NCBI RefSeq assembly: GCF_001717955.1
Contig: NZ_CP014168.1
Span: 2,699,501-2,763,500 of the forward strand
Source: Sphingomonas panacis
GTDB taxonomy: Bacteria; Pseudomonadota; Alphaproteobacteria; Sphingomonadales; Sphingomonadaceae
DNA length: 64,000 bases
Reading direction: 5' to 3'
Of the stretch, positions 1 to 9,048 are shown piece by piece; position 1 is the first letter of the stretch; each line of letters begins with the position of its first letter. The translations under genes were made by a program, and so were the position numbers. The notes under the pieces were generated by a model. The model ran no database searches. It had not been told where the DNA came from and saw nothing but the letters and a program-made list of their open reading frames with translations.

Positions 1-169
1 CCCGGCCACGCTCTTTGACAGTGTCAGCACCAACCGTAATGCCCCCTTCGCGGCGCGCGAGGGGTGTATCCGCTCGTCAGGCGCGCCCAAAAGTGACACT
101 CCCGCACGGTGCCTCCGGTGGACAACCTTTGCCACTTTCAGTCGCTCACCCGACGCCGGTCGATAGCCG

Positions 170-964
170 TCACGCGATCTCGTCGGCGAGCATCGTGTAA
201 TGCTGCGCCGGGGGATGAAAGGTCGCGTCCTCATCAACGAGCAACGCCCAGCCTTTCGGGCCGAGCGCTTCGATCGGCCGATAGCGCGTCTTGTACGCCA
301 TCCGCGCCGAGCCTTTCACCCAATAGCCGAGATAGACATAGGCGAGCCCCGCCGTCCGCGCGCGCAGGATGTGGTCCATGATGATCATGCTGCCGAAGCC
401 CGGCCGCGCGTCGGCATCCGCATCGAAGAAGCTGTAGATCATCGACAGGCCATCGGCCTGCTGGTCGGTCAGACAGGCGCCGATCAGCTTGCCCGGCGCG
501 CCGTTCACCGCCGGCTCGCGATATTCGATGACGAAGCTGTTGACCGGCGAATGCTCGACCATGTCGGCATAATCCTGCTCGTCCATCTCGGCCATGCCGC
601 CGCCGGGGTGGCGCGCGCCGAGATAGCGGCGCAGCAAGTCGAACTGCTCCTCGGTCGCCCAGGGGCGGCATACCGCCACGTCGAGATCGGCGTTGCGGCG
701 GATCTGCTTTCGTTGCGTGGCATTGGGAACGAAGTCTGACGCGATCACGCGCACCGAAACGCACGCAGAACAGCCCGCGCAACTCGGCCGATACGCGACC
801 GACTGGCTGCGGCGGAAGCCGATCCGGCCAAGCGCGTCGTTGAGATCGCCGGCATGCGGCCCGCGCAGTTCGGTGAAGACCTTGCGTTCGTGGCGGCCGG
901 GCAGATACGGGCACGGCGAGGGGCTGGTGACGAAGAATCGGGGGAAACGAAAAGGCGCACTCAC
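170..964 (-). CDS. bpt: Aspartate/glutamate leucyltransferase (Bpt, N-end rule)
   Basis: The 264-residue protein matches bacterial leucyl-transferases of the arginyltransferase-like family. These move leucine from Leu-tRNA to N-terminal Asp or Glu of cytosolic proteins so that ClpS/ClpAP can degrade them. The N-terminal part carries the cysteine-rich block expected of the family ([10 protein letters not shown] near residue 17, then [13 protein letters not shown] near residue 62). The C-terminal half holds the GNAT-like fold with [17 protein letters not shown] near residue 210. Length is typical. It stands alone, in the same direction as the threonine ammonia-lyase upstream but about 210 bases away. 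Confidence 0.93.
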   Translation of the reverse strand: MSAPFRFPRFFVTSPSPCPYLPGRHERKVFTELRGPHAGDLNDALGRIGFRRSQSVAYRPSCAGCSACVSVRVIASDFVPNATQRKQIRRNADLDVAVCRPWATEEQFDLLRRYLGARHPGGGMAEMDEQDYADMVEHSPVNSFVIEYREPAVNGAPGKLIGACLTDQQADGLSMIYSFFDADADARPGFGSMIIMDHILRARTAGLAYVYLGYWVKGSARMAYKTRYRPIEALGPKGWALLVDEDATFHPPAQHYTMLADEIA

Positions 965-1178
965 CGCCGGATGGTCCTTTCACGGCCGCTACAGATGCAG
1001 CGCCTGACGCTCTTATGAATCGCTCCACGCGTGATGAAAAGCGCCTTTACCATCAAAGAGCGTTAACGCGGCGGCGGCGCGAGGTGGTGGAGGTTTCGCA
1101 AGTCCGGTGCGCAGCATTCGCGCCGGCCACACCGCAGCATAACCGCGGCGTCTCGCAAAGGACTCAGCGCACCGCGCG

Positions 1179-2432
1179 TCAGCCGAGTTCGACCGCGCTC
1201 ACCTCATACCCCTCGGTGCGGAGCGCCGCCTTGAGCCGTTCGAGATGCGCGAGGTCGCGCGTTTCGCACTCGACGTCGAGGCTGAGGCCCTTGGCGGGCA
1301 GGTTGGTGAAGATGCGCTGGTGCGCCAGTTCGAGGATGTTGACGCGCTCCTGCTCGAAAATCCGCGCCACGCCATAGAGCGCGCCCGGCTGGTCGCGCAG
1401 CACGATGCGCAGCCGGGCGAGCCTGCCCGAACGCGCGAGGTCGCGCAGCAGCACGTTGGCGAGCAACCGCGTGTCGATATTGCCCCCGCACAGGATGATG
1501 CCGACGGTGCGCCCACGGAACCGATCGGGATGCTGGAGCAGCGCGGCGAGTCCGGCGGCGCCGGCGCCCTCGACCACGGTTTTCTCGATCTGGAGCAGCA
1601 GGCTGACCGCGCTTTCCAGGCTGCGCTCACTCACCAGCACGATGTCATCGACCAAGGCTCGCACAATCCCGGAGGTGATCGTACCAGGTTCCTTGACCGC
1701 GATGCCCTCGGCGAGCGTATCGCCAGCGCACGGCATGTCGGTGCCGCGGATGCGGTTGTACATCGACGGGAACAGTTCGGCCTGGACGCCAACCACCTCG
1801 ATCGGTGCGCCGCCGCGCTCGGCGCTGATCGCGCGCGCGACGGTCGAAACGCCCGAGATCAATCCGCCACCGCCGATCGGCACGATCAGCGTATCGAGCG
1901 CGGGCACGTCGGCGAGCATTTCGATCGCGACGGTGCCCTGGCCGGCGATCACGCGCGCATCGTCGAACGGATGGACGAAGGTGTAGCCGCGTTCGGCTTC
2001 CAGTTCCCGAGCGTGCGCATACGCGGCATCGAAGGTCTGGCCGAACAGCACGACGTTGGCGCCGTGGCTTTCGGTCTGCATCACCTTCACGGTCGGCGTC
2101 GTCGTCGGCATCACGATCGTCGCGGGTATGCCGAGCCGGCTGGCATGATAGGCGACGCCCTGCGCGTGGTTTCCGGCCGATGCGGCGATCACGCCCATCG
2201 CGTTCGGGCCGAGCTGGAGCAGCGTGTTGAGCGCGCCGCGCTCCTTGTAGGCGGCGGTGAACTGGAGATTCTCGAACTTCAGGTAAACGGTCGCGCCGGT
2301 CAGCTTCGAGAGCGTCCGGCTGATGAAGGTCGGCGTGCGGACGATGGCGTCGGCGATGCGGGCGTGCGCCGCGCGCACATCCTCGATCGTGACGGGGAGG
2401 GTTTCCGTGTCCAACTTCGCATGCGTCGCCAT
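1179..2432 (-). CDS. ilvA: Threonine ammonia-lyase with C-terminal ACT domain
   Basis: A 417-residue PLP enzyme that deaminates threonine to 2-oxobutanoate, the first step of isoleucine synthesis. The PLP lysine sits in AAYKERGALN near residue 63, and the phosphate-binding glycine loop is GGGGLISG near residue 188. About the last 85 residues (RLRIVLRDQPGALYGVARIF onward) form a single ACT domain. This is the 400-420 residue, one-ACT type, not the 510-residue two-ACT E. coli IlvA. The start at 2432 is about 90 bases from the divergent amidohydrolase, so that gap should hold both promoters. Feedback control by isoleucine or valine is inferred from the ACT domain only. Confidence 0.92.
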   Translation of the reverse strand: MATHAKLDTETLPVTIEDVRAAHARIADAIVRTPTFISRTLSKLTGATVYLKFENLQFTAAYKERGALNTLLQLGPNAMGVIAASAGNHAQGVAYHASRLGIPATIVMPTTTPTVKVMQTESHGANVVLFGQTFDAAYAHARELEAERGYTFVHPFDDARVIAGQGTVAIEMLADVPALDTLIVPIGGGGLISGVSTVARAISAERGGAPIEVVGVQAELFPSMYNRIRGTDMPCAGDTLAEGIAVKEPGTITSGIVRALVDDIVLVSERSLESAVSLLLQIEKTVVEGAGAAGLAALLQHPDRFRGRTVGIILCGGNIDTRLLANVLLRDLARSGRLARLRIVLRDQPGALYGVARIFEQERVNILELAHQRIFTNLPAKGLSLDVECETRDLAHLERLKAALRTEGYEVSAVELG

Positions 2433-2521
2433 GATCGTTTCCGTGCGCGGCCAGGGTGCGGCCGAGCGCGCGCCCTAGACCATCTGGCGCAGCGAAGGAA
2501 CACGCCTTATCGCATGCGGCC

Positions 2522-4189
2522 ATGCGTTCGCTTATCCCCTTTGTCGCGCTCGTCGCGCTCGCCGCCCCCGCCCCAACTCCTGCCTTCGCCGATGCTTTGG
2601 TCGATAACGTCAATGGCATGACGCTCGACAAGGACGGCCGGGTCATCCGCTTCAACGCGTTGCTCATCAGCCCCGACGGCAAAGTCCTCAAGCTGTTGCA
2701 GGCGAGCGACAAGCGGCCCGAGCGGCTCGACTGGCGCGCCGACGAGAAGGGCAGGGTGCTGCTGCCCGGCTTCGTCGATGCGCACGGCCATGTCATGAGC
2801 CTCGGCTTCCGTGCGCTCGAACTCGATCTCTCCGACACGCATTCGCTTGATGAGGCGAAGGCGAAGATCGCCGCGTATGCCGCCGCCAATCCCGAGCGGA
2901 AGTGGATCGTCGGGGGCGGCTGGAATCAGGAGGCGTGGGGGCTGGGGCGCTTCCCGACCGCGGCCGATCTCGATGCCGTCGTCCCGGACCGGCCGGTGTG
3001 GCTGTCGCGGGTCGATGGCCATGCGAGCTGGGCGAACAGCGCGGCGATGAAGGCGGCGGGGGTGACGCCCAAGAGCGTGTCGCCCGCCGGCGGGCGAATC
3101 GAGAAGACCGGCGCCGGAGTGAAGGCGGGGCCGAGCGGGGTGTTCGTCGATGCCGCGCAAAGCCTCGTCGAGAAGGTCGTGCCGCAGCCGCTTCCCAAGG
3201 AACTCGACGTCGCCTTCCTGCGCGCGCAGGAGACGTTGCTGAGCTACGGCATCACCGCAACGGCGGACATGGGGACGAGCCTCGACGAATGGCTGTCGTA
3301 CCGGCGGATGGGCGATCTCGGCGCGTTGCGCGTGCGGATCATGAGCTATGCGAGCGGTGTCGAAACCGCGGTTCGCGTCGGGGGCGGTGGCCCGACGCCG
3401 TGGCTTTACAACGACAAGCTCCACATGGGCGGCATCAAGCTGTTCGCCGATGGCGCGCTCGGCTCGCGCGGGGCCTGGCTCAAGGCGCCGTATAGCGATG
3501 CGCCGGGGCAGTCGGGGGCGGGCTTCATGAGCGACGACGTGATCCGCAACCTGATGAGCCGCGCGGCGATGGACCATTATCAGGTCGCGGTGCATGCGAT
3601 CGGCGACAAGGCCAATGCGCAGGTGCTCGACGCGATCGAGGAGATGGCGGCGACCTACAAGGGCGACCGGCGCTGGCGGGTCGAGCATGCGCAGATCGTC
3701 GATCCGGTCGATCTGCCGCGCTTCGGCAAATACGGTACGATCGCCTCGATGCAGCCGGTCCACGAGACGAGCGACCGGATGATGGCCGAGGCGCGGCTCG
3801 GGCCGGCGCGGCTGGCGGGCGCGTATGCGTGGAAATCGATGCTGGCGAACGGCGCGACGCTCGCGTTCGGCACCGATTTTCCGGTCGAAAGCCCCGATCC
3901 GTTCGCGGGCTGGGCGGCGGCGTTCACCCGGCAGGGGGCGGACGGCCAGCCCTCCGGCGGGTGGCAGCCGCAGGAGGTGATCAGCCGCGAGGCGGCGTGG
4001 CGCGCCTATACGATGGACGCGGCCTATGCGGGTTTCGCCGAGGCGAAGTTTGGGCGGCTCGCACCGGGGCAGCGCGCCGACTTCATCATCGTCGACCGCG
4101 ACCCGCTGCTCGCCTCGCCCACCGATCTGCGCGCGACTAAGGTGCAGCAGACCTGGGTGGGCGGCGAGAAGGTCTGGGTGCGCAAATAG
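2522..4189 (+). CDS. Exported amidohydrolase family protein (YtcJ-like)
   Basis: A 555-residue metal-dependent hydrolase of the amidohydrolase superfamily. The chosen ATG gives a clear signal peptide (MRSLIPFVALVALAAPAP, cut near AFA-DAL); an upstream in-frame ATG at 2456 would add 22 Arg/Pro-rich residues before it and is less likely. Metal-site motifs are visible in order: DAHGHVM near residue 91, KLFADGALGSRGAW near 310, VHAIGDKAN near 358, RVEHAQIVD near 388 and GTDFPVE near 451. YtcJ-like members usually have unknown substrates, so the reaction cannot be stated. Location is probably periplasmic. Confidence 0.88.
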   Translation: MRSLIPFVALVALAAPAPTPAFADALVDNVNGMTLDKDGRVIRFNALLISPDGKVLKLLQASDKRPERLDWRADEKGRVLLPGFVDAHGHVMSLGFRALELDLSDTHSLDEAKAKIAAYAAANPERKWIVGGGWNQEAWGLGRFPTAADLDAVVPDRPVWLSRVDGHASWANSAAMKAAGVTPKSVSPAGGRIEKTGAGVKAGPSGVFVDAAQSLVEKVVPQPLPKELDVAFLRAQETLLSYGITATADMGTSLDEWLSYRRMGDLGALRVRIMSYASGVETAVRVGGGGPTPWLYNDKLHMGGIKLFADGALGSRGAWLKAPYSDAPGQSGAGFMSDDVIRNLMSRAAMDHYQVAVHAIGDKANAQVLDAIEEMAATYKGDRRWRVEHAQIVDPVDLPRFGKYGTIASMQPVHETSDRMMAEARLGPARLAGAYAWKSMLANGATLAFGTDFPVESPDPFAGWAAAFTRQGADGQPSGGWQPQEVISREAAWRAYTMDAAYAGFAEAKFGRLAPGQRADFIIVDRDPLLASPTDLRATKVQQTWVGGEKVWVRK

Positions 4190-4441
4190 CGGCGCAAAGA
4201 TGGCTAACGTTGCCTATGCTGCGCACGGTCGGGAAACGTGACGACCGGTTTCACGATTGCCACGATTGAACCGCTGGCTGCGCGGTTTCGAAGGCGCCGA
4301 CGATGGGAAAGAGCGGCCGCGACCATGCCAGCGCGGGCGCGTGTAGGACAGCGATCGTGACGCGGGGTCGCGGGCGCGGGTCATGCTGCGGTCATGTCCG
4401 GCGGCGCAGACCCGCGCGGCGTGGTGATGAAGGATGATGTG

Positions 4442-5278
4442 ATGGGTTCGCGTTCGAGGATCGTGGCGATCGCGCTGGCGATGGCGCTGCTGCCGGCGAT
4501 GGCGTCCGCGCAGGATCGCGGCCCGACCGAACGGGTGGTCGATGTGCCGCTGGCGGGCGGCGCGACGCAGCCGGCGCTGCTGCTCCTGCCGGCGCGGCCA
4601 CGCGGGACGATCGTGATGCTGCCGGGCGGGGCGGGGGATGTCGGGCTCGAACGTGACGGCGATATCCGGCACGGCGACAATTTCGTCGTGCGGACGCGCG
4701 CTTTGTGGGCGGCGCGCGGCTATGCGGTGCTGATCCCCGATACGGTCGGCCGCGCCAATCTGCGCGGGGTGCGAAGCTCGCCGAGCTATGCGCGCCGCGT
4801 CGGCGATCTGGTTGCCTTCGCGCACCGGCACGTCAGCGGGCCGGTGTTCCTGCTCGGCACCAGCCAGGGATCGATCGCGGCGATGAACGGCGCGGCGCAC
4901 GCCCCCGCCGGCAGCGTCGCCGGGGTGGTGCTGACCGAATCCGTATCGGTGATGGGCGGGAGCGGCGAGACGGTGTTCGACGCCAGCCCGGAGCGGGTGC
5001 GCGTGCCGGCGCTGATCGTCGCCAACCGCGACGACCGCTGCAACGTCGCGCCGCCGGGAGCCGCGCCGAAGATCGCCGCCGCGATGACGGCGAGCCGCGA
5101 CGTGCGCGTGCTGATGGTGGCGGGCGGGGTGACGCGATCGGACAAGGACTGCGGCTCGCTGACGCCGCATGGCTATTACGGGATCGAGGATGCGGTGGTG
5201 GGGAAGATCAGCGGGTGGATCGGGCGCGTGGTGGGTGATGGGGGTGCGGGGGGTGACCTACCGGTAGCCGCAGGATAA
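4442..5278 (+). CDS. Exported alpha/beta hydrolase
   Basis: The product has a signal peptide (SRIVAIALAMALLPAMASA-QD) and an alpha/beta-hydrolase core. The nucleophile elbow is GTSQGS, an oxyanion-type HG-equivalent region is MLPGGAGD, and a late DDRC segment plus a His in TPHGYYG could supply the Asp and His of a triad. The ATG at 4442 is preferred because AAGGA lies 7 bases upstream; ATGs at 4394 and 4427 are in frame but would put charged residues before the signal peptide. It is about 250 bases past the amidohydrolase, same direction. The substrate is unknown. Confidence 0.75.
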   Translation: MGSRSRIVAIALAMALLPAMASAQDRGPTERVVDVPLAGGATQPALLLLPARPRGTIVMLPGGAGDVGLERDGDIRHGDNFVVRTRALWAARGYAVLIPDTVGRANLRGVRSSPSYARRVGDLVAFAHRHVSGPVFLLGTSQGSIAAMNGAAHAPAGSVAGVVLTESVSVMGGSGETVFDASPERVRVPALIVANRDDRCNVAPPGAAPKIAAAMTASRDVRVLMVAGGVTRSDKDCGSLTPHGYYGIEDAVVGKISGWIGRVVGDGGAGGDLPVAAG

Positions 5279-5325
5279 GTCGATACACCCCCAGTTACGG
5301 ACATTCGCATCAGCACGAAGCACAG

Positions 5326-5715
5326 TCATTTTGTCCAACAGTAGCGGACAATCGCCATGGCAAAGGCGAATGCAAATGCGTAGCTAAATCGGTCTAGCCT
5401 GACCAACGTTTGCCCTCTTTTATCTCTCTGTCGTCCGATCATCATCATGAAAATGCCAGCTACCAGAGGAGTTACGAGCACATTGCACTTGCGGAGGAGA
5501 GGATTAGAAATTGGTGAGTGTGGCAGGATAAACAGGCTGATCCCGCCCGCCATCGCGCCCCATAGAATAAAGCCAATCGTGGATAACACCGCGTTCTTTG
5601 GTCTCTTCAGTGTATCGGCAAGGCTATGAACGCCAGTTTCTGCTAAAAATTCAAAAATGACCTGAAGCAGTATTTCACCCAGAAATTGGAGTGCAATCTC
5701 GAAAATGAACTCCAT
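5326..5715 (-). CDS. Hypothetical small membrane protein
   Basis: A 129-residue protein with three to four hydrophobic stretches: FEIALQFLGEILLQVIFEF near the start, AVLSTIGFILWGAMAGGIS and ILPHSPIS in the middle, VLVTPLVAGIFMMMI, and FSYAFAFAFAMAIV near the C-terminus. I do not recognise the family. The ATG at 5715 was chosen because upstream in-frame residues look random (Arg/Cys/Ser-rich). Base composition here is visibly lower in GC than its neighbours, with codons such as aaa, ata and tta that the core genes avoid, which suggests later acquisition. Confidence 0.55.
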   Translation of the reverse strand: MEFIFEIALQFLGEILLQVIFEFLAETGVHSLADTLKRPKNAVLSTIGFILWGAMAGGISLFILPHSPISNPLLRKCNVLVTPLVAGIFMMMIGRQRDKRGQTLVRLDRFSYAFAFAFAMAIVRYCWTK

Positions 5716-5882
5716 ATTCACCGTCCCGCTCGGCATCGCCGTGCTTGCCCTAATGCAACACCGAACACTTGGCCAACAGGCGGTCGAATGCCGCTCTTCT
5801 GCTTTCCACCGGACGCGGCCATTCCGAAACATCATCCCTTGCGAGGAACGTCGTATCGGCACCTCCTGCCTACTTGTTGCCG

Positions 5883-6376
5883 TTAGGAGCGAGAAGCCGA
5901 AACACCGGTAGCTGCCGACGTCGAGGGTGCTGGCTGCCGCTCGATCGACCAATCTGCCGCAACGCACTCGATCGCCTCATCGCGAAAGTAGAACAAGAAG
6001 TGTCTCGCACTCTCGTTGTCGGCGCAATCACCTGCCATTCTATTTCGTTTAGTGCGGTTTCGTCACCGACAAGCTCGTAAAACTGTCCCCAAGCCGGAGC
6101 CTCCTTCGCGAAACGCCCTTCGCCCGAATACCATCCATGATCATTGGTGCTGTCCCACCGCCACCGGCTGCATCCGGGAAACGATAAAATGCCGATTTCG
6201 CCGTCAGCAGCCTTATAGGCGAAGGAGTTGAGGTAGAAGGCCACGCGCAGCGTCGCCCCTTCCGATACCACTTTCGGATCAGGATCGTTCGGATCGGCAT
6301 TCCAGTCCGAGTTCAATCGAAGGAAAGTCAGCGTGCCCATGGGAACAGTCTGCCTCAGCAGTGACCAGTTTTCCAT
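5883..6376 (-). pseudogene. Hypothetical protein gene with an apparent frameshift
   Basis: The first frame (from 6376, or the ATG at 6340 giving MGTLTFLRLNSDWNADPN) reads sensibly through NDHGWYSGEGRFAKEAPAWGQFYELVGDE and EIEWQVI, then turns into Arg/Ser-rich nonsense. One base out of step, the same DNA reads ADNESARHFLFYFRDEAIE, then CVAADWSIERQ, to a stop at 5883. RHFLFYFRD followed by an Asp-Trp element is, from memory, the usual C-terminus of this uncharacterised family. A one-base loss near 6030 would explain it. Function is unknown; large-GC contrast with neighbours is seen here too. It could be a true pseudogene or a sequence error. Confidence 0.6.
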
Positions 6377-6471
6377 AGGTTCTGCCGAATAGCTGCCTGT
6401 CGCCTAACCACCAGACCCGGCCACCTTGATGAACCGCGCAACCGTTTCTCTGCCGCTTGACGCCGAGACGG

Positions 6472-6749
6472 TCACCCCGGAGGCCATTGGCGGGCGGTAT
6501 GGATCACGACGAGAACCCAGACAGTATCGCCCACCACTTCACAGACCAGCCGGTAGCTGTGATGCGGGGTCAGTTCGCGCGTGCCGGGGACTTCTCCTTC
6601 GTGGCCGAGCAGGGGAAGTCGGCCACCCCGACAACCGCGTCGCTGAAAAGCTGATCGATCCGCAACGCCGCATTGGGATCGCGCGCCGCCAGATAGTCCC
6701 AGATCGCCGTGCGGTCCCGATCGGCTTCCGGCGTCCATCGGACCTTCAC
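6472..6749 (-). pseudogene. RelE/ParE-family toxin, frameshifted
   Basis: The GTG start at 6749 overlaps the antitoxin stop by four bases (GTGA). The frame reads KVRWTPEADRDRTAIWDYL, then NAALRIDQLFSDAVVGVADFP, a typical RelE/ParE N-terminus, then ends at a premature stop. One base out of step it continues LLGHEGEVPGTRELTPHHSY, then VCEVVGDTVWVLVVIHTARQ to a stop at 6472. The switch falls in a run of four C (minus strand, 6612-6615); five C would restore a full 92-residue toxin with the family's HHSYRLVYEV and VIHTARQWP motifs. The gene is either a dead toxin beside a live antitoxin or a homopolymer miscall. Confidence 0.8.
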
Positions 6750-7024
6750 GCGCTGTCAGGTAGCCCGGCGCGGCGCGCGGCGAAATCGGCTTCCACCGCT
6801 TCGTTGGAGCGGCCCTGTCCGTTTTGGGCGGAGGCACGCGCGGCCTCGACCTTGCGGTGCAGGACGGCGCTGTGGTCGCTTTGCGCCTGCTGGCGCTGGA
6901 CGAACTCGCGCATCAATTCGCGTACCACCTGCGATGCCGGGCGGTGGCTGGCTTCGGCGGCGGCCATGAATTCGGCGCGAAGATCGGGTTCGAGCTTCAT
7001 GGTGAAGACGGCGGCTTTCGACAT
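6746..7024 (-). CDS. CopG/ribbon-helix-helix type antitoxin
   Basis: A 92-residue protein. The N-terminus (SKAAVFTMKLEPDLRAEFMA) looks like a beta strand plus first helix of a ribbon-helix-helix DNA-binding domain, and HRPASQVVRELMREFV fits the second helix. The C-terminal half (KVEAARASAQNGQGRSNEAV) would be the toxin-binding tail. It is directly upstream of, and overlaps by four bases, a RelE/ParE toxin frame. Such antitoxins usually repress their own promoter, and a short GTATATAC palindrome lies 27 bases before the ATG. Start at 7024 was chosen because upstream in-frame sequence is Arg-rich noise. Confidence 0.82.
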   Translation of the reverse strand: MSKAAVFTMKLEPDLRAEFMAAAEASHRPASQVVRELMREFVQRQQAQSDHSAVLHRKVEAARASAQNGQGRSNEAVEADFAARRAGLPDSA

Positions 7025-7050
7025 ACATCCTCGCGGCTGGTGATGACGAT

Positions 7051-7058
7051 GTATATAC
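7051..7058. promoter_or_regulatory. Candidate antitoxin operator palindrome
   Basis: GTATATAC is a perfect 8-base palindrome, extended imperfectly to GAT-GTATATAC-CATC, in the leader of the antitoxin gene. Ribbon-helix-helix antitoxins bind short palindromes of this kind. It is also AT-rich enough to be part of a -10 region. No stronger evidence. Confidence 0.35.
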
Positions 7059-7100
7059 CATCGCGGCGACGCCGACGCCATCCACCACCCCCCCGAACCC

Positions 7101-7136
7101 AAAAGCGGCCGCGACGCCCCCCGGCATCGCGGCCGC
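7101..7136 (-). terminator. Rho-independent terminator of ctrA
   Basis: On the minus strand a 10-base perfect stem (GCGGCCGCGA / TCGCGGCCGC, 7105-7114 with 7127-7136) with a 12-base loop is followed by TTTT. It lies 32 bases after the ctrA stop. Confidence 0.75.
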
Positions 7137-7167
7137 CTTGCGGTCGCCATCTCGCGAACGAACCCGG

Positions 7168-7869
7168 TCAGGCGACGGCGGTTGCCGCGACGTCGTCGGT
7201 TTCGCGCAGCACGTAGCCGCGGCCCCAGACGGTTTCGATGTAATTGTCGCCGCCGCAAGCGAGGCTGAGCTTCTTGCGGAGCTTGCAGATGAAGACGTCG
7301 ATGATCTTCAGCTCGGGCTCGTCCATGCCGCCGTAGAGGTGGTTGAGGAACATTTCCTTGGTGAGCGTGGTGCCCTTGCGCAGCGAGAGCAGCTCGAGCA
7401 TCGCATATTCCTTGCCGGTCAGGTGGACTCGGCTGCCGTCGACCTCGACCGTCTTGGCGTCGAGGTTGACCGCGAGCTTGCCGGTGCGGATCACCGACTG
7501 GCTGTGGCCCTTCGAGCGGCGCACGACGGCATGGATGCGGGCGGTGAGTTCCTCGCGGTGGAAGGGCTTGGTGACGTAATCGTCGGCGCCGAAGCCGAAG
7601 CCGCGCACCTTCGAATCCATCTCGTTGATGCCGCTGAGGATGAGCACCGGCGTCTGGATGCGGGCGGCGCGGACCTTCTTGAGCACATCATACCCGTTCA
7701 TGTCGGGCAGGTTGAGATCGAGCAGGATGATGTCGTAATCATAGAGCTTGGCCAGATCGACGCCTTCTTCACCCAGATCGGTGGTGTAGACGTTGAAACC
7801 TTCGGCCGAGAGCATCAGGTCGACCGCCTTGGCGGTGGTCGGCTCGTCTTCAATCAGTAGCACGCGCAT
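7168..7869 (-). CDS. ctrA: Cell-cycle response regulator CtrA
   Basis: A 233-residue OmpR/PhoB-type regulator nearly identical in pattern to alphaproteobacterial CtrA. The receiver domain has the acidic pair (EDE, residues 7-9), phospho-acceptor Asp51 in LLDLNLPD and Lys in KPF near residue 104. The winged-helix domain begins near 130 and contains [20 protein letters not shown] and the end [13 protein letters not shown]. In Caulobacter it controls division, motility and replication genes; in sphingomonads mostly motility and surface genes. The ATG at 7869 gives the canonical [10 protein letters not shown] start. It is monocistronic with its own terminator, and a near-consensus CtrA box lies about 100 bases upstream, so autoregulation is likely. 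Confidence 0.97.
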   Translation of the reverse strand: MRVLLIEDEPTTAKAVDLMLSAEGFNVYTTDLGEEGVDLAKLYDYDIILLDLNLPDMNGYDVLKKVRAARIQTPVLILSGINEMDSKVRGFGFGADDYVTKPFHREELTARIHAVVRRSKGHSQSVIRTGKLAVNLDAKTVEVDGSRVHLTGKEYAMLELLSLRKGTTLTKEMFLNHLYGGMDEPELKIIDVFICKLRKKLSLACGGDNYIETVWGRGYVLRETDDVAATAVA

Positions 7870-7929
7870 CTGGCAGTTCCCCTGTCGCTTCGCGGCCCGA
7901 TCGCCCCCTTCGGCGCGGTGCACTCAGAC

Positions 7930-7942
7930 GGTTACAGTAACC
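7930..7942. promoter_or_regulatory. 13-base perfect palindrome upstream of ctrA
   Basis: GGTTAC-A-GTAACC lies 61-73 bases upstream of the ctrA start. Its position fits a promoter-region operator. I do not know which protein would bind it. Confidence 0.35.
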
Positions 7943-7965
7943 TCAACATATGTGAACGCAAAAGG

Positions 7966-7980
7966 TTAATTTTGCGCTAA
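7966..7980. promoter_or_regulatory. Near-consensus CtrA box in the ctrA promoter region
   Basis: The bases read TTAA-N7-CTAA (TTAG-N7-TTAA on the other strand). The established CtrA full site is TTAA-N7-TTAA, so there is one mismatch and the spacing is exact. It lies about 97 bases upstream of the ctrA start codon, consistent with autoregulation, which is known in Caulobacter. Confidence 0.55.
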
Positions 7981-8007
7981 CCGGCCTGACTCCACGAGTC
8001 GCGCGGG

Positions 8008-9048
8008 TCAAGCCGCGGGTGAGTCGATATCCTCGCCGAGCATCTCGCGCAGATACAGGGTGCGCACGAGCGTGAAGATCACCACCAGCAAGGCGGCGGA
8101 GAAGAACAGCCCGAACAGGCCGAACACCGTGCCGATGCCGATGATCGCGAACACCGTGATCGCCGGCGGGATGGCGATGACGTGGCTCTGCACCCAGGGG
8201 GTGAGGAAATTGGTCTGGACGAGGCGGACGGCGGCATAGGTGACGAGCGTGCCGACCAGCGGGCCGGTGCCGGCGGTCGCGCCCAGCCCGAGCGCGGGCA
8301 GCATCGCCGCGGTGGGGCCGATATAGGGAACGAACTCGCTAAGCCCGGCGAGCAGCCCGAGCGCCGCCCAGGACGGCACGCCCGACAGCCACAGCCCGAA
8401 GGCGACGAGCAGCCCCATCGTCGTCATCAGGATCAGTTCGGCGCGCAGCCACAGCCGCAGGTTGATCCCGACATCGTCGATCGCGTCGGCGATGGCGGGG
8501 CGAATGCTGCGCGGGATCAGCAGCAGCGCGCCGCGTTTGTAGATGCCGGGGTCGGCGGCGAAGAACATCGCGCCGACCAGCAGCAGCAGGCAGTTGAGGA
8601 TGAGCTCGCCGCCGCCCGTCACCAGCCCGCCGATGTCACGCGCGACGCGTGAGCCGGCGAAGGCGGCCTGTACCGCATCGACGATCTTGGCGCCGACCGG
8701 GCTTTGCGAGGCCCATGCGCCGAGCTGATCGAGCAGCGAGGGCAGCCGCAGCACCAAAGCGTTGATCTGCGCGCCGAACTGGATGCCGAACAGCCAGACG
8801 AGGAAGCCGATCGCGGCGAGGATCGTCGCGATGGCGAGGCCGAGCGCGGGGCGGCGCGGGAGGCGCAGCCGCTCGGCGTAGAGATCGGCGAAGGCGTGGA
8901 TCACGATCGCGCCGAGGATCGAGCCGAACGCGAGGATGAGCAGGTCGCCCGCTTTCCACAACGCCGCGACGACCGCGACGATCAGGATGAGGAGCATGAC
9001 CCGGCGGATGAACCGCGTGTCGTCTGCGTCGGGGCGGAGGCGGTTCAT
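8008..9048 (-). CDS. AI-2E/PerM family transporter
   Basis: A 346-residue membrane protein with about seven to eight membrane segments: VMLLILIVAVVAALW and LLILAFGSILGAIVIHAF near the start, then ATILAAIGFLVWLFGI, LILNCLLLLVGAMFFA, LILMTTMGLLVAFGLWL and a hydrophobic C-terminal third. The GLSEFVPYIGPTAAMLPAL segment is the hallmark of the AI-2E/PerM (UPF0118) family. Family members have been linked to autoinducer or sodium/proton transport; the substrate here is unknown. The ATG at 9048 overlaps the stop of the upstream LysR gene (ATGA), so the two are translationally coupled. Confidence 0.88.
   Translation of the reverse strand: MNRLRPDADDTRFIRRVMLLILIVAVVAALWKAGDLLILAFGSILGAIVIHAFADLYAERLRLPRRPALGLAIATILAAIGFLVWLFGIQFGAQINALVLRLPSLLDQLGAWASQSPVGAKIVDAVQAAFAGSRVARDIGGLVTGGGELILNCLLLLVGAMFFAADPGIYKRGALLLIPRSIRPAIADAIDDVGINLRLWLRAELILMTTMGLLVAFGLWLSGVPSWAALGLLAGLSEFVPYIGPTAAMLPALGLGATAGTGPLVGTLVTYAAVRLVQTNFLTPWVQSHVIAIPPAITVFAIIGIGTVFGLFGLFFSAALLVVIFTLVRTLYLREMLGEDIDSPAA

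Noticed and set aside
1245..2621. Long plus-strand frame antisense to threonine ammonia-lyase
   Set aside because: Arg/His/Gly-rich composition with no motif; a by-product of GC-rich codon use in the real minus-strand gene.
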